Below are positions 21,446-31,600 of a stretch of 64,000 nucleotides of DNA, piece after piece (positions within the stretch are counted from its first letter, which is position 1; every line of letters begins with the position of its first letter). Source of the DNA: Verticillium longisporum (Eukaryota > Ascomycota > Sordariomycetes > Glomerellales > Plectosphaerellaceae); contig JAETXT010000014.1 in the NCBI GenBank assembly GCA_019188255.1, forward strand, positions 1,116,001 through 1,180,000. Direction: 5' to 3'. A program made the translations under genes and the position numbers. The notes under the pieces are model-generated. The model had not been told where the DNA came from and ran no database searches. It saw nothing but the letters and a program-made list of their open reading frames with translations.

Positions 21446-23288
21446 CTAAGAATCTTCTTCCTTCTTCGTCTCCTGAGCTTCGGGCTGTGGGGTAGTCTGC
21501 ACAGGTGACCGTGGGACATACTCCCATTCGCCCTGGGAGTTGGTCTCCCAACTTCCAACTCTGGGGTCTGTCGGTGGCTCTCTGTCCAAATTATCCACTG
21601 CTTCGGCAGCGCCAGACAACGCGGCTATCTTGAGCATCAGCCATTGAGTCCGAATCATCGCCTCAGTCTTCGCCATATCTGCGGTGGCAGCTCGGAGGGT
21701 AAAAACGTGGCCAGACTCGACTGGCCGGCCCGAAGAATCCCACATGAGAGCCTTGGGAGGGGCTTCATCCACGTCGGCGGGTCCTTTCCCTTTGAGGTCT
21801 TCGTCTGTGGTGTCTTTGTCTGTGAGGTATTTGTTTGCGAAGACGTCGCTCAGTGTAGCTCTCAACAACTCTGTCTCTTCATCGGAATCGATTTTTATCT
21901 TGTTGTAGCAGAGGTCACTGCCGGAATCAGTGGTATGCTTATTTAGCTCTTCCACAACACGCCTTGGCAGCCAATGTAGCTCGACTGAGTAGCTTGACCA
22001 CTCAGATGTGTCGTTGTCCTGGATACTGGGACCAGGGGCTTCTGGTGCACCCGTCCTTCTGGGCCAGGAACTGCTGCTCTTGGTTCTCGACGACCTGTTG
22101 ACTTTTGCCTTTGGCGTCTCCGGAGCTTCTTCAGTTGCTTTCTTCTTGTGTCCAGTGCGACTAGCGCCGTCGCCATGTGCTGCGTTTGAACCCAATATTT
22201 TCACCGAGCCGTCGACGAATTTCAAGCCGAATCGGACCTTGGACCAGTCGCGGTGTTGTGTTGGGGCCATCGTTAGCATGTTCCAGGCCTTGTCGGAGCT
22301 TGCGATGTCGTCGTTGGGGCATAGCAAGCGCTCGAGGTCTAAGAAACCGCTTCCAGGGAAGGCGACGATGGTGAAACATGCCAAAGTTTGTCGCAGGGTC
22401 TTCGCTTTTCTGGGAGAATTGTTGACGGCGAAGGGCCAGATGTGACAGACATCCACCGATGAGAATCCTGTAAAGATACACCGGTTGCCATCACGGTCTT
22501 TGGCCGCTTGTCGCTGGGCAATAATTCGGCCAACGGCCCCTGTGGCTGCGGCCTGTCTCCTGGAAGTATAGGGAGCTTGAGATTCAGGCTCCGAACCTGA
22601 TTCGTCCTCAAGGTGGGGATAATTCTTTTGAAGGACTATTGCACTTGGTTAGCCGAGCTCATTTGATAAGATAAAACAGGATATAAGCAGGAGGTGGCGG
22701 AGGACGACGGAGAGGCGGGGGACGACGGAGAGGCGGGGGACGACGGAGAGGCGGGGGACGACGGAGAGGCGGAGGACGACGGAGAGTGGCGGGCGATGAC
22801 GACAGGGGCAGGTAGGAGAACTTACAGTGGGATAGTGCAGGCTCGACGGATTTCATTTGTGTACACCACCAGCTTGGACGTTCTCCCATTAACATCTCCA
22901 ATTTCGAAAGGCTGGCGCAGAAGAAAAGAGAAAACTGCATCAGGTTGTAGGAAAAGTTGCGAAGTTCTGCCTCCTTCCATTTCGGTAGCTCGTGCTGATC
23001 AAGAACACCTGCCACAGGTGCGGCACGAATCTTGTCTTGCACGTAGCGCGCGATCTCCAGCCGCCGAATAATTTCAGCGTCCATCTGAGATCGCTGCTCT
23101 TCTGGTCGCTGGGAATTATCGACATCCCAGGTACGATTGGGGTTGTTGATGGCTCGCGTGGATCGATGCCAGTCAAGCCCTGATTGGAAGGCATGCCAGG
23201 TCGTAGTCGAATGACCCAGAAATTCCTCGGACGCTTTTAGGTAGTCTTCGCGGTTCTTCTCCGTGAAAGACAGTTCCCAGTAAACCAT
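21446..23288 (-). CDS. HNH endonuclease-domain protein, copy 1
   Basis: Exons 23288-22826 and 22635-21446 give 550 residues. The first exon (154 codons) is helical and shared with copy 2 (RRLEIARYVQDKIRA; RNFSYNLMQFSLFF). The HNH domain lies at about residues 200-300: DRDGNRCIFTG, DVCHIWPFAVNN and AWNMLTMAPTQHRDW, with the histidines and the Asn expected of HNH_2-type nucleases (Pfam PF13391-like). A Ser/Lys-rich linker and a predicted domain with VELHWLPRRVVEELNKH follow. Many such proteins are lineage-specific in filamentous fungi and their role is unknown; nuclease activity is inferred only from the fold motif. The 190-nt intron contains an 18-bp minisatellite. The ATG of MVYWELSF was chosen over one 40 codons upstream because the upstream segment reads as leader. 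The frame stays open after the UAG stop. Confidence 0.8.
22700..22789. repeat. 18-bp minisatellite inside the HNH-1 intron
   Basis: Five near-perfect tandem units of GGGGACGACGGAGAGGCG (first and last slightly changed) fill half of the intron. The unit is six codons long, so copy-number change would not shift a frame if the intron were retained. The matching intron of copy 2 holds a shorter GGGGGAGACGGGGAGGCGG tract at about 25148-25175, which suggests the repeat grew from a G-rich seed present before duplication. Confidence 0.9.
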
Positions 23289-23583
23289 CTTGACAGATTT
23301 CTGGGTTGGTGGTATCTGCGAGTGGGTGTTGTGGGAATAGAAGGATGGTTGGAGGCAGAAACTTGCTGGGAGTTGAGCGCCCAAGTAGAAAAGGGCGGGC
23401 CTCATCAAAATAGGAAGGCACCTCGAGGTAAAAAAAAAAAAAAAAAAAAAGAAACCTGTCGTTCATTCACTGGCCCTGCCTGCAAGGCACCTCAAGGTAA
23501 AAAAAAAAAAACTGTCGTTCATTCACTGGCCCTGCCTGCAAGGCATCCGCCTACTCAAAGAAAGTGGCTTCACCTTGTGGTAC
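23289..23583. promoter_or_regulatory. upstream region of HNH-1
   Basis: This stretch lies between the HNH-1 start and the end of the open frame trailing HNH-2. It contains the tandem poly-A duplication described separately, and a GGTACCTAGGTAGG element at 23580-23593, so it is the likely promoter of HNH-1. Confidence 0.5.
23416..23538. repeat. tandem duplication with poly-A cores
   Basis: Two copies of AAGGCACCTC(G/A)AGGT, an A-run, then CTGTCGTTCATTCACTGGCCCTGCCTGC lie head to tail (23416-23483 and 23484-23538). The A-runs are 21 and 12 long. A third partial start, AAGGCA, follows at 23539. The near identity of the copies points to a recent duplication. Confidence 0.88.
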
Positions 23584-23802
23584 CTAGGTAGGCATCTTAC
23601 TTTCTTTGTACATACATAGTGACAACCTAATCATCAATGTATTCACAGTATCCTCTTTGCGTGCACATGCAAAGTTTCTCAAATGCAAATGACACATCCG
23701 CATAACACAACACATAGTTCCATTGAGGTTGATGCTATAGATCTCGCCGGCTTTGGCATTCTCTATGTCATAACGGGCAGGCAAAGGAGCCGAAAGGACC
23801 TT
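23584..23802 (-). other. 72-codon open frame continuing in frame after the HNH-2 stop
   Basis: The frame continues after the HNH-2 UAG as KVLSAPLPARYDIENAK, which aligns with KVPSTPLTARDETES after the HNH-1 UAG. The match shows that the two downstream segments derive from one ancestral sequence. Here it is shorter and lacks the repeats. Whether it is ever translated is unknown. Confidence 0.4.
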
Positions 23803-25684
23803 CTAGTCACCCTCCTCCTTAGTTTCCTGAGGCCCGGATTGTCGAGAAGCTTCCACTGAAGGTGCCCTATGCCGGATGGTCTGATTCTCTCTCGGGTCGC
23901 CAAGCAACTCAATCCAGGCTTGCTTATGAGGGGTCGGCGGTGGCTTTCTGTTCAGTTCGTCCCTTGCTTCGGCAGCAGCGGAAAATGCAGCCATCTTGAC
24001 CATGAGCCATTGAGAGCGAATCATTGCCACGGTGTTCTGCACATCGGCCGTCGCGGTTCTCAGGCTGAAAACGTGACCAGACTCGATCAAGCGCCCCGAA
24101 GCATCTCGGATTGTTGATCCAGCAGTACCAACAAGGTTCAAGTTCAGTCCAGTGCTCAAGGCGGCTCTCACAGACTCAACCTGTTCGTCAGTGTCCAATT
24201 TCAGGTGTTTCTTGGCAGCTGGAGTATCCTTGGGCCCAGCAGCAAGCGGCTTCAGGGCTTTCGTAATACTTTCTGGCATATAATATAATTCGACCTTGTA
24301 AGTAGACCACTGAGGTTCGTCATTGTCTTGTGTGCCGAGGGATTCCGGAGCTCCTGGATTCTTCGACCTGATCCTCATGGTCGGGCCACTCGAAGACTTC
24401 ATAGCCTTCGACTGTGGCATATCTGGAGCTTCATCAACGGCTTTCTTTTTCGATCCCATTGGACCGGCACTGCTGTCGCATGTCAAGTCTGGAACTTCGT
24501 CGACGATGGAGTCTTCAACGAATCTGAGCCCGAAGCGTACATCAGACCAATCGCGATGTTGTGTTGGGGCCATGGTCAGCATGTTCCACGCTTTGTCAGA
24601 AGCCCCAACTTCGCCAAGGGGACAGAGTTTTTCGAATAAGCGCCTAAAGCCGCTTCCTTCGGAGGACATGATTGACATACACCTTTGTAAAGTGAGACGG
24701 GCATCTTCCGCTCTCTCACGAGTGTTGTTGGTCGCGAAGGGCCAGATATGGCAAACGTCCACCTGTGTTGTTCCGGTCAAGAAGCAGCGTTCGCCATCTC
24801 GTATTTTTGCCTATCAGTGTCAGGCCCGGTCGTCCAGTTTTGTTTTGGAGCAACACCACCAGCCGGGCATAACATACTATCTCTCTCTCTGTAGCGCTTC
24901 GTCTGACAGACCTGTCATCCGCAGCCTTGGGATGGCAAGCCTTTCGGGAATCGGACTTAAAGAATGGTTTCTTCAATTTCTCATGAGGCGAATTCTGGAG
25001 AACTGTCATGTATAATTAGTCAAGGCTCTCTGACTGAGGCTAGAGTGTAAAGTATCTTGAGTTTCAAAGTAGAACAAGATCGACTATTTACGGAAAGATC
25101 ATATAAGATATAAGATGGACCGAATAAAAGAGAAGAGGAAAGGATGAGACGGGGGAGACGGGGAGGCGGGGGGGGGGGATCAGGAGGAAGAAACCCGGAC
25201 AATAATGTATTTACGTACAGGTTCCAAAAAGTGCCTCGATATGGCGCAGCTGATCAAACCAGAACGATCCTAAGGAATCCTCGTACAGCCTTTCTAGCTG
25301 TCGCAGGTCCATGCAGAGAAACACAGAAAACTGCATGAGGGTGAAGGAGAAGTTGCGATATTCATCCGGATGATGGTCAGCAAACTCTCCAGTAGAGAAA
25401 TGCGGCTCGAGGGCCATGGCGCGAATGTCGTTTTTCACCGAGCAAGCAATTTCTAAGCGTCGAGGAAGCGCGTCTACCATCTGGGATGGCTCCTCCTGCA
25501 GCTGAGGCATACCGACTACCGAGACATGCTTGGGATCCTTGATCTCTCGCGAAGATTGAAGAATGGGCTTCACTGACTCAACGGCTACCTGCGTGGTATG
25601 AGAGTCGTCGAAAACCCCCATCAACGCAGCCCTGGACTCTTCCATCTGCGTCGGCGTGACAGGATTCTCCCAAGGGTCGACCAT
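23803..25684 (-). CDS. HNH endonuclease-domain protein, copy 2
   Basis: Three exons (25684-25219, 25002-24878, 24810-23803) give 532 residues. It is a diverged tandem paralog of the gene downstream: shared blocks include RRLEIACSVKNDIRA, YRNFSFTLMQFSVFL, the HNH blocks IRDGERCFLTG, DVCHIWPFATNN and AWNMLTMAPTQHRDW, and the C-terminal SGHVFSLRTATADVQNTVAM. The first intron sits at the same place and phase as in copy 1 (after a T, then FLQ), while the second, just before the HNH block, is absent in copy 1. The start at MVDPWENP aligns with the start of copy 1; 16 more codons lie upstream in frame. Function unknown; nuclease activity is inferred from the HNH motif. The UAG stop is followed by an open frame as in copy 1. 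Confidence 0.8.
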
Positions 25685-26036
25685 ACTAGATGGTTGATGA
25701 GATGGTTGATAGTGATGTGGTGGTAATTGCAAGGTTGGGAAGGAAAGGTACTAAATTGTACCTACGATACTTTATGGTAAGGTACCTAGGTACCTAAGGT
25801 ACCTAGAGAACCTAGCTGGGGCGTTGTGGCAATGGATGGGGATGACTCAAGGTGGAAGGGAAGCTCGGTACTCAAAGAAATAGATTAGAGAAAGCGTCCC
25901 AACAGACCCCAAGGTGTGTCGATGATCTACTAACCTTGCCTGCATGTAAGGCAATTGCCTCCAAAGATTTAGCTTGACCGTACTTTCCATATACATGCAA
26001 AGTGGCAACCCAATCATCAATTTACTCATCCTCATC

Positions 26037-26140
26037 GGAGATAGAGCAAAAGCTCGACTACCACACGGGTATCAGAACAAAGCGAGGGTTGGCGTTTAAA
26101 AGTTTTATAACTCTCGAATTAAAAATCATCTTCCTCACAA
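26037..26140. repeat. diverged direct repeat, copy A
   Basis: About 100 nt containing AGGGTTGGCGT matches 26908-27012, but with TTTAAAAGTTTTATAACTC where the other copy has CCAGAAGGTTCATGACTC. Most differences in the second half are C to T or G to A in this copy, the direction expected of repeat-induced point mutation (RIP). The copies are 870 nt apart. Confidence 0.6.
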
Positions 26141-26907
26141 AGGTTGACCGAATAGTAATCGTCCTTGCGATCAGTACGTTGATATAGCTATTTATTTCTT
26201 CGGTGATCTTCTCGGAAGGTCCGGTCCAGGTAGTGAGAACGTTGTTCTGGACGAACTGTTGTCGAGAAACGCCTTTGCTGTGGCTATTTTGTACTTGAAG
26301 TAGAGGTGGTGTACTTTAACGATCTAGTCATCGGTTTTCGCGGGCATCTCACAGCGCTGGTCCTATTCGGAGAGGGTGCCAGGAGCAAGGAGTGATTCAG
26401 TCCAGGCCACACTCCAAACCAGCCGGGTCAGGAATGATTCGTATGTCGACGCGGAGGACTGTCGTATTAAGACACTTCAGTGGAATGGATAAACCTGGCA
26501 TCGATGGCGACGTGAAATCCGATATTGGATTCCGTCACTCGAGTCCGAGGGGAAGAAAAAGGATGCGAAGGCGGTAAGTGACATGTTGTGTGGTGGCTGC
26601 TTAATATAGTTCAGAGCGTAGCCTACGTAGCCAGCTAGTAATAAGTAAGTAGTCTAACTCAGTCGGTCTACCAAAGGAAGCCCTGTTGTCGCTTGGTGTC
26701 CAGCAGAATGCCTCAATTCCACAGCAGCTGAACAGTGACTAAGGTGTTCCTTAGTTGATTGCGATTAGTTGATGTGAGAAGGCTGCTTGCCCTCTGTGGT
26801 GATTCTAGGTGTATGATATGTATAAGAGGCCATGGTACTGGGTATGTGGAGGAGAGAGTCTGGCCTTGGCACAGATGCCATCTTCCCATCTGCCAGTGCA
26901 GGCTATC

Positions 26908-27012
26908 CAAGACAGAGAAAAAGCTTGACTACCCTGACGGGTACCAGAGCTGACGCAAGGGTTGGCGTCCAGAAGGTTCATGACTCTCTCCGAGTTGGAA
27001 ATAATTTTCTCA
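26908..27012. repeat. diverged direct repeat, copy B
   Basis: The less AT-rich partner of the repeat at 26037-26140. It includes AAGCTTGACTACCCTGACGG and GGTTGGCGTCCAGAAGG. No open frame or transposon end is recognisable around either copy, so the parent element is unknown. Confidence 0.6.
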
Positions 27013-27485
27013 ATAGGAAACCCAAGTAAGCCTTCTCTATACTGCAAAGTCAATGTAAATAGTCTGTTACTGAAAACCTAGCACCCTGACCTCACAGTTC
27101 CCACAAATCATGCCGATATGGCCAAGCCTGTGACCTGGGGGATCCGGGCTTATTGAGTTCCCAAAGTAGCATCCAATCCCTGGTGGCAACGTGGACGCGT
27201 GACAAAGGCAGTGTAGGCTGAGAGCGTCGGATTTTTAGGTCTCGGTGGTGGGCAGAATGGTCAGATGTAACATGAGCAACCAGATTTCCGGTGCAGGAGG
27301 ACAAAATATAGTACCGTAAAGGCAATAGTAGCCGGGCCCCCCCACGTCTGTGTGCTGAAGGGAAACCATGTTAAGGGACGAGAGCCTGCCCGGGATGGAT
27401 TTGGTATAGCGAGGGAGCCAGCCGCGACTCGTCAATGGGGGACCATCAGTCCAAAATGTGTCTCCAATGAAGCTGCCACCAAGGG

Positions 27486-28616
27486 CTACCGCGCAAGCCC
27501 CTCCTGCTGAAGTGGCTGCATAGGAGCCAAAACCCTCTCCCGCGAAGGCGAAGGCCCCGAAAGGGGGGGCGAATCGGGCTGTCGCCGTGAAGCCTGTTGT
27601 GTTCCATGTGATGATGTGACGCCTGTCTCCCGCGGCGCTAACCTTGGCGTTCGGTTATACGACTCCAGAGCCCCCTCCACCTCACCTGTCTGCAATGAAA
27701 ATTAGAGACGCTCGAGAATCCTGTGCGTCGGGGACTGGCGCGCCAGTGGGGGGACTTGCCGCCTTGTTGACCTTGTCAGCGTTCGAGGGCCGGCCTCTCT
27801 TCCGCCCAAGTTTCGGGGAGGTTTGCGGCCCCGGAGAGGCGCTGAAGGATTTCCGCGAGGCTGCAGGACTCTGAGCCTGATCGTGGGGGTATACTGCCAC
27901 GCCGGACATGGAGCTTGTAGAACTCCCTGGGACATGTGGTGCCAGAGGAGGCGGCTCGGTGCGCGGCGCCAACTGAGGCAGTACAGGACGCAATGATTTA
28001 GCCTTGTCCGCGCGAGAGGGCCTGCCTCTCCGCTTCGCCGCGGGCACCAGTTGCGTTTCACCAGGGGCGGGTGGTCCTGTTCTTGGGGGCGCGGCCGAAT
28101 GTTGACATGTTGGGCGCTGCCTGACAAGGATGACTGATTCAATAGCGACTGGGCCGGCAGCTGCGCGGCTGGTGTCAAGGTCGATGGTTGTGTTGAGTGC
28201 TCAAGAGAGGCGGGCAGGACGCGCCGCTTGAAAGGCACCTCCTGCAGCTCTCCCATGGACTTTCGCTTCAGGTTTGGTCGCTCTACTGTAGTCTGGAACA
28301 TGGCGTCGGCAGCCTCTAGGCACTGATTCACAGTGCGACCTAACGCTTCGAGTCAACAGCCGACTCGGCGAGCACGGGGACGGACATGTAAACGTACCAT
28401 GGGGCAGAGGCATCTTTAGCCAGTCCGGTTCAAATTCCTTGAATCCCTTGACGAGATTGACGAGGATATCGACGTCAAGCCTGCTCTGCTTGATCATCTC
28501 CGAAAGAATGAACCGCTATAGCGCCGCTTCAGTCAGTCTGCTGTCGATGGAACGGCAGGATCTATCTCAGTGGAACAAATATGTACCTTCTCGTCGTTCG
28601 TGAACTGGGTGTCCAT
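27486..28616 (-). CDS. AT-hook nuclear protein
   Basis: Exons: 28616-28587, 28515-28398, a segment 28339 to about 28090, a segment about 28081-27772, and 27689-27486, for about 291 residues. The N-terminus (MDTQFTNDEK, RFILSEMIKQSRLDVDILVN) is a small helical region of an unnamed fungal family; two AT-hooks follow, KRRGRPSRADKAK and RKRGRPSNADK, which bind the minor groove of AT-rich DNA. The frame changes between HVNIRPRP and APGETQLVPAAK. A single missing C in the C5 run at 28085-28089 would restore it; a 44-nt intron (donor after 28126, acceptor AAG at 28082) would also fit but is very short. The last exon follows an intron with donor GTCAAC and acceptor TTGCAG. A DNA-binding or chromatin role is inferred from the AT-hooks only. 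Confidence 0.65.
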
Positions 28617-31600
28617 ATTGTCGTGTCTGCTGTGTACTTCAAACACGCTATAGTGCGATCAGGCCTGCAAGTCCCCGTGCCTGGTGTCGGGGTGGGCATG
28701 GGCCGTAGAGGAGGTCGTTGATCCGTCTTGTCGTTGTTGTTGTAGCCCACTGGCGAAGATTCCTTGATGTCGGACGTCGTCGACTGCCGGAAACGGAACA
28801 GAGCGTAACCAAGGAAATCGGAGTAGTTTTGAAGGAAGCTGCTCGGCTGGTGGGCAGTTGGTCGGAATCGACAAGATGTCGTGTTGGTCGAAGGGAATGG
28901 GGGCAACTGCGGCTTGAACCCAGGCCAACAGAGCTCTGTCGAGTGCGAAAGGGTACCGTAAAGTCGTTCGTGAAGGTCAGGCTGTCAATGAGTCAAGTCA
29001 CCAGATCGTGAAGGCAAGTTGGAGGTCGTGGTCGTCGTTGTCGCATCCGTGTATCTCGGTATGCACGTTGTAATGAGGCGCAAGCGCGCGTCTTGGGAAG
29101 TGTGGTCGCCCCTGGCGAAGTAGAGGCTGATCGTGGTAGCACGAATCAAGGGAATGGCTGTTCGTTTGATCTCGAGAGGCTCAGAGGTGGCCTCGTCTCG
29201 CGGCACTTATCCTGGCCCTGCGGACAGCCCGCACAACACGCGACTTAAGGGGGAGCGTTCGGCGGTTGTTGGCGGGGTTGGTGTGGGCTTGCTGGATTCG
29301 TCGAGGCGTGAGGCGAACAAACGTGTGAGTGAAAAGAAGGACGCGAAAAATTTGGGCGGATCGGGCCCAGGTTGAACGAATCGAAGCGCGGTGCAATGAA
29401 GAACAGGTTGGGCGGGCGCTCGCGAGAAAGCGATTATATCTCGAGGGCGCGGCTCGCTGCAGCATCGGCAGGACAGAGGAAAGAGCAGCACTGCGCAACG
29501 AGGGCCATGGATACCCAGGAAGTCGGGGCAGCGCTCTGAGTGATGGGTGGGACGTGGGTGATCTGACAGGTCCCTAGCCGGGTTGTTGTGCTGGGTATGA
29601 TTGTGCTGATAGCGTCTGTGTGTCTGTGTTTGTGCTCTGAGTTGTGCCGTCGATTAATGGTCCTGCTCCAGTACCAGCTCTTAAAGGCCAGACTGCCTTG
29701 ACTGGGGGACGACTTCAGTAGTAGTCCTGGATTATCGTGGTGCGACCTTGTATCGACAAGGCTTCACAGGCCTCCAGACAGACAAAAGCAGAAGCCGCCC
29801 TGGAGCTGTTGGTGTCGAGGCGAATCAATGTAGTGGTGGTGGTGCTATGCATGGGCGGATCTGGTGCATGAATGCGAGACAGAATGAGGTCAACGTGCTG
29901 GCGGTGCTGGTACTGGTGCTGGTGCAGCTGCCCACCGCCAGGAATACGTCCTCAAAGCCCAAGGCAAGGCAAGAGACCTGGGCAGGTCCCTTCTTGTCGT
30001 TCATCTTCGTAGTGGCGCTTGTCGCCCCCCCTCCATCACTTCTTGACTTTTTGCTCCCCCTCCTCCTCCTGTCAACCTTCACATCACTCTCCCCATTGCG
30101 TAGATTTCCTGAACCAGCGCGTGCATGGTTCCCGCAGCTGTCATGCCTCGAATAGCATGTTGAGCTGCGACGTGCCAGGCAATGACGCCAATGACAATCG
30201 CAATGGAGTCCCCCACGGGGCTCGTCAATGCGCGCGCATGCCGCCTCAACACCTAAAAGACCGGAAATGCCAGATGAGCGGGCCCGTCTTCTGCGTCCAG
30301 ATGACCGTCGCATCGAAAGAAATCGCCAGATGCCATGGCTCGCTCCTTGCCGTGCATGCAAGTCTTCTAGCCAGGCATGCTCCTCCCCCCCACTCCCACC
30401 ACCCCAGTCTCCCGCTGTTTGCAGGAAGCCTCACCTCGTTGGGGGATTGGCTGCTGTCAGACACCTGGACTGACCTGCCGCAGGTGCCGGGTACGCCCAG
30501 CCGAATCATGGCCCTTTGGAAATCGTGGGAGACCGCCGGCTGGCGGTGCTGGTCTTTGGTGCAGCTGCTGTAGCTGCAGCGTCCCGCATGTCGGTCGACA
30601 AAGGGGACATGCCGTTGGCCAATCCGGGGCGTCGGGTCTGCCTCCTGGCCGCTGAACCAGATTCTCAAGACCAGACTGGTCTGTCATTGCCCGTACAGAC
30701 ACTGGCGCCATGCGGCCCCCATCGCCTCACCTGCTTCGTGGCTCCTCGTGCATCATCAGGCCGCGGAAATTTGTCCCCCTCCTTCCGCCCAACCTGATTT
30801 GCCTTCTCGACACAATCGCCGCAGTGGTCATGGAAAGGACCCTTGGGCGGAGCAGTCGACGATAGAATAAGCAACCGACAGCATTCCAAGGGTCCGTGTA
30901 ACTTCGATTAGTCGCAAGCCCCCTGCTTGACCTTATTGGCCGACCCGCCGCTTCGCTGGCAGAAGGGGGGTTCGATGTCCTCCTCCAATGGCCTGGCACA
31001 AAAGATCACTGGATTCTTCTCTCGCCAATCAGTACTCGGGACTGGGTTTTCGCAGCACGGGACACGGGTTCGTCACATATGACGACAGCCGCTCCCGCCC
31101 ACAATCGCTGGACTCGGGGTTTCTCGATCGGCGGAGAAAAGGGTCGGAAGATGGCCGTCGGAGGTGCCGCGGCGCAATGAGGCTCAGGGAAGGCCACGAG
31201 ACGTGGATGAAATGCACGGCCCTGGGATGTCGGATTGCCAACGCCCGGACGAGATACCTAGATGCAATGGACTGCACATCTGCTCTGGCGTCCCTCGGCC
31301 GCCTTTATACCCCATCGACACCCAACTCTCGACGGGGCCACCTCTCCCAGCTTTGTGGGATCGATCGCATGCACAGTGAGCTGGCAGGTTCTCACCGGGG
31401 ACCCACCCCGTACAACCAGCCGCTATCAATGGCTCCGGCAGGGGGCAACGGCCGGACGGCTCGCCCATGACGATGCTAAGCTACGCTCCTGGTGCGCTGG
31501 CATCGCCTCACTCTGTTCGATTCCCTGGCGTCGAAGATTCGGAACCATCGCCGGTCCAGGATGCGTCTTGGGAATCAACGGGGTGCCTGCGGTGCTTCCT

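Larger units (their letters stand above)
25685..27485. other. repeat-bearing intergenic region upstream of HNH-2
   Basis: No supported gene lies in this 1.8 kb, which is visibly more AT-rich than its surroundings in places. It begins with a dense cluster of GGTACC/CCTAGG elements (25747-25815). At 25975-26030 it shares a diverged block (ACTTTCC.. ATCATCAAT) with the DNA upstream of HNH-1 at 23597-23640, so the duplication that made the two HNH genes included 5' flank. It also contains the diverged repeat pair listed separately. Confidence 0.55.
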
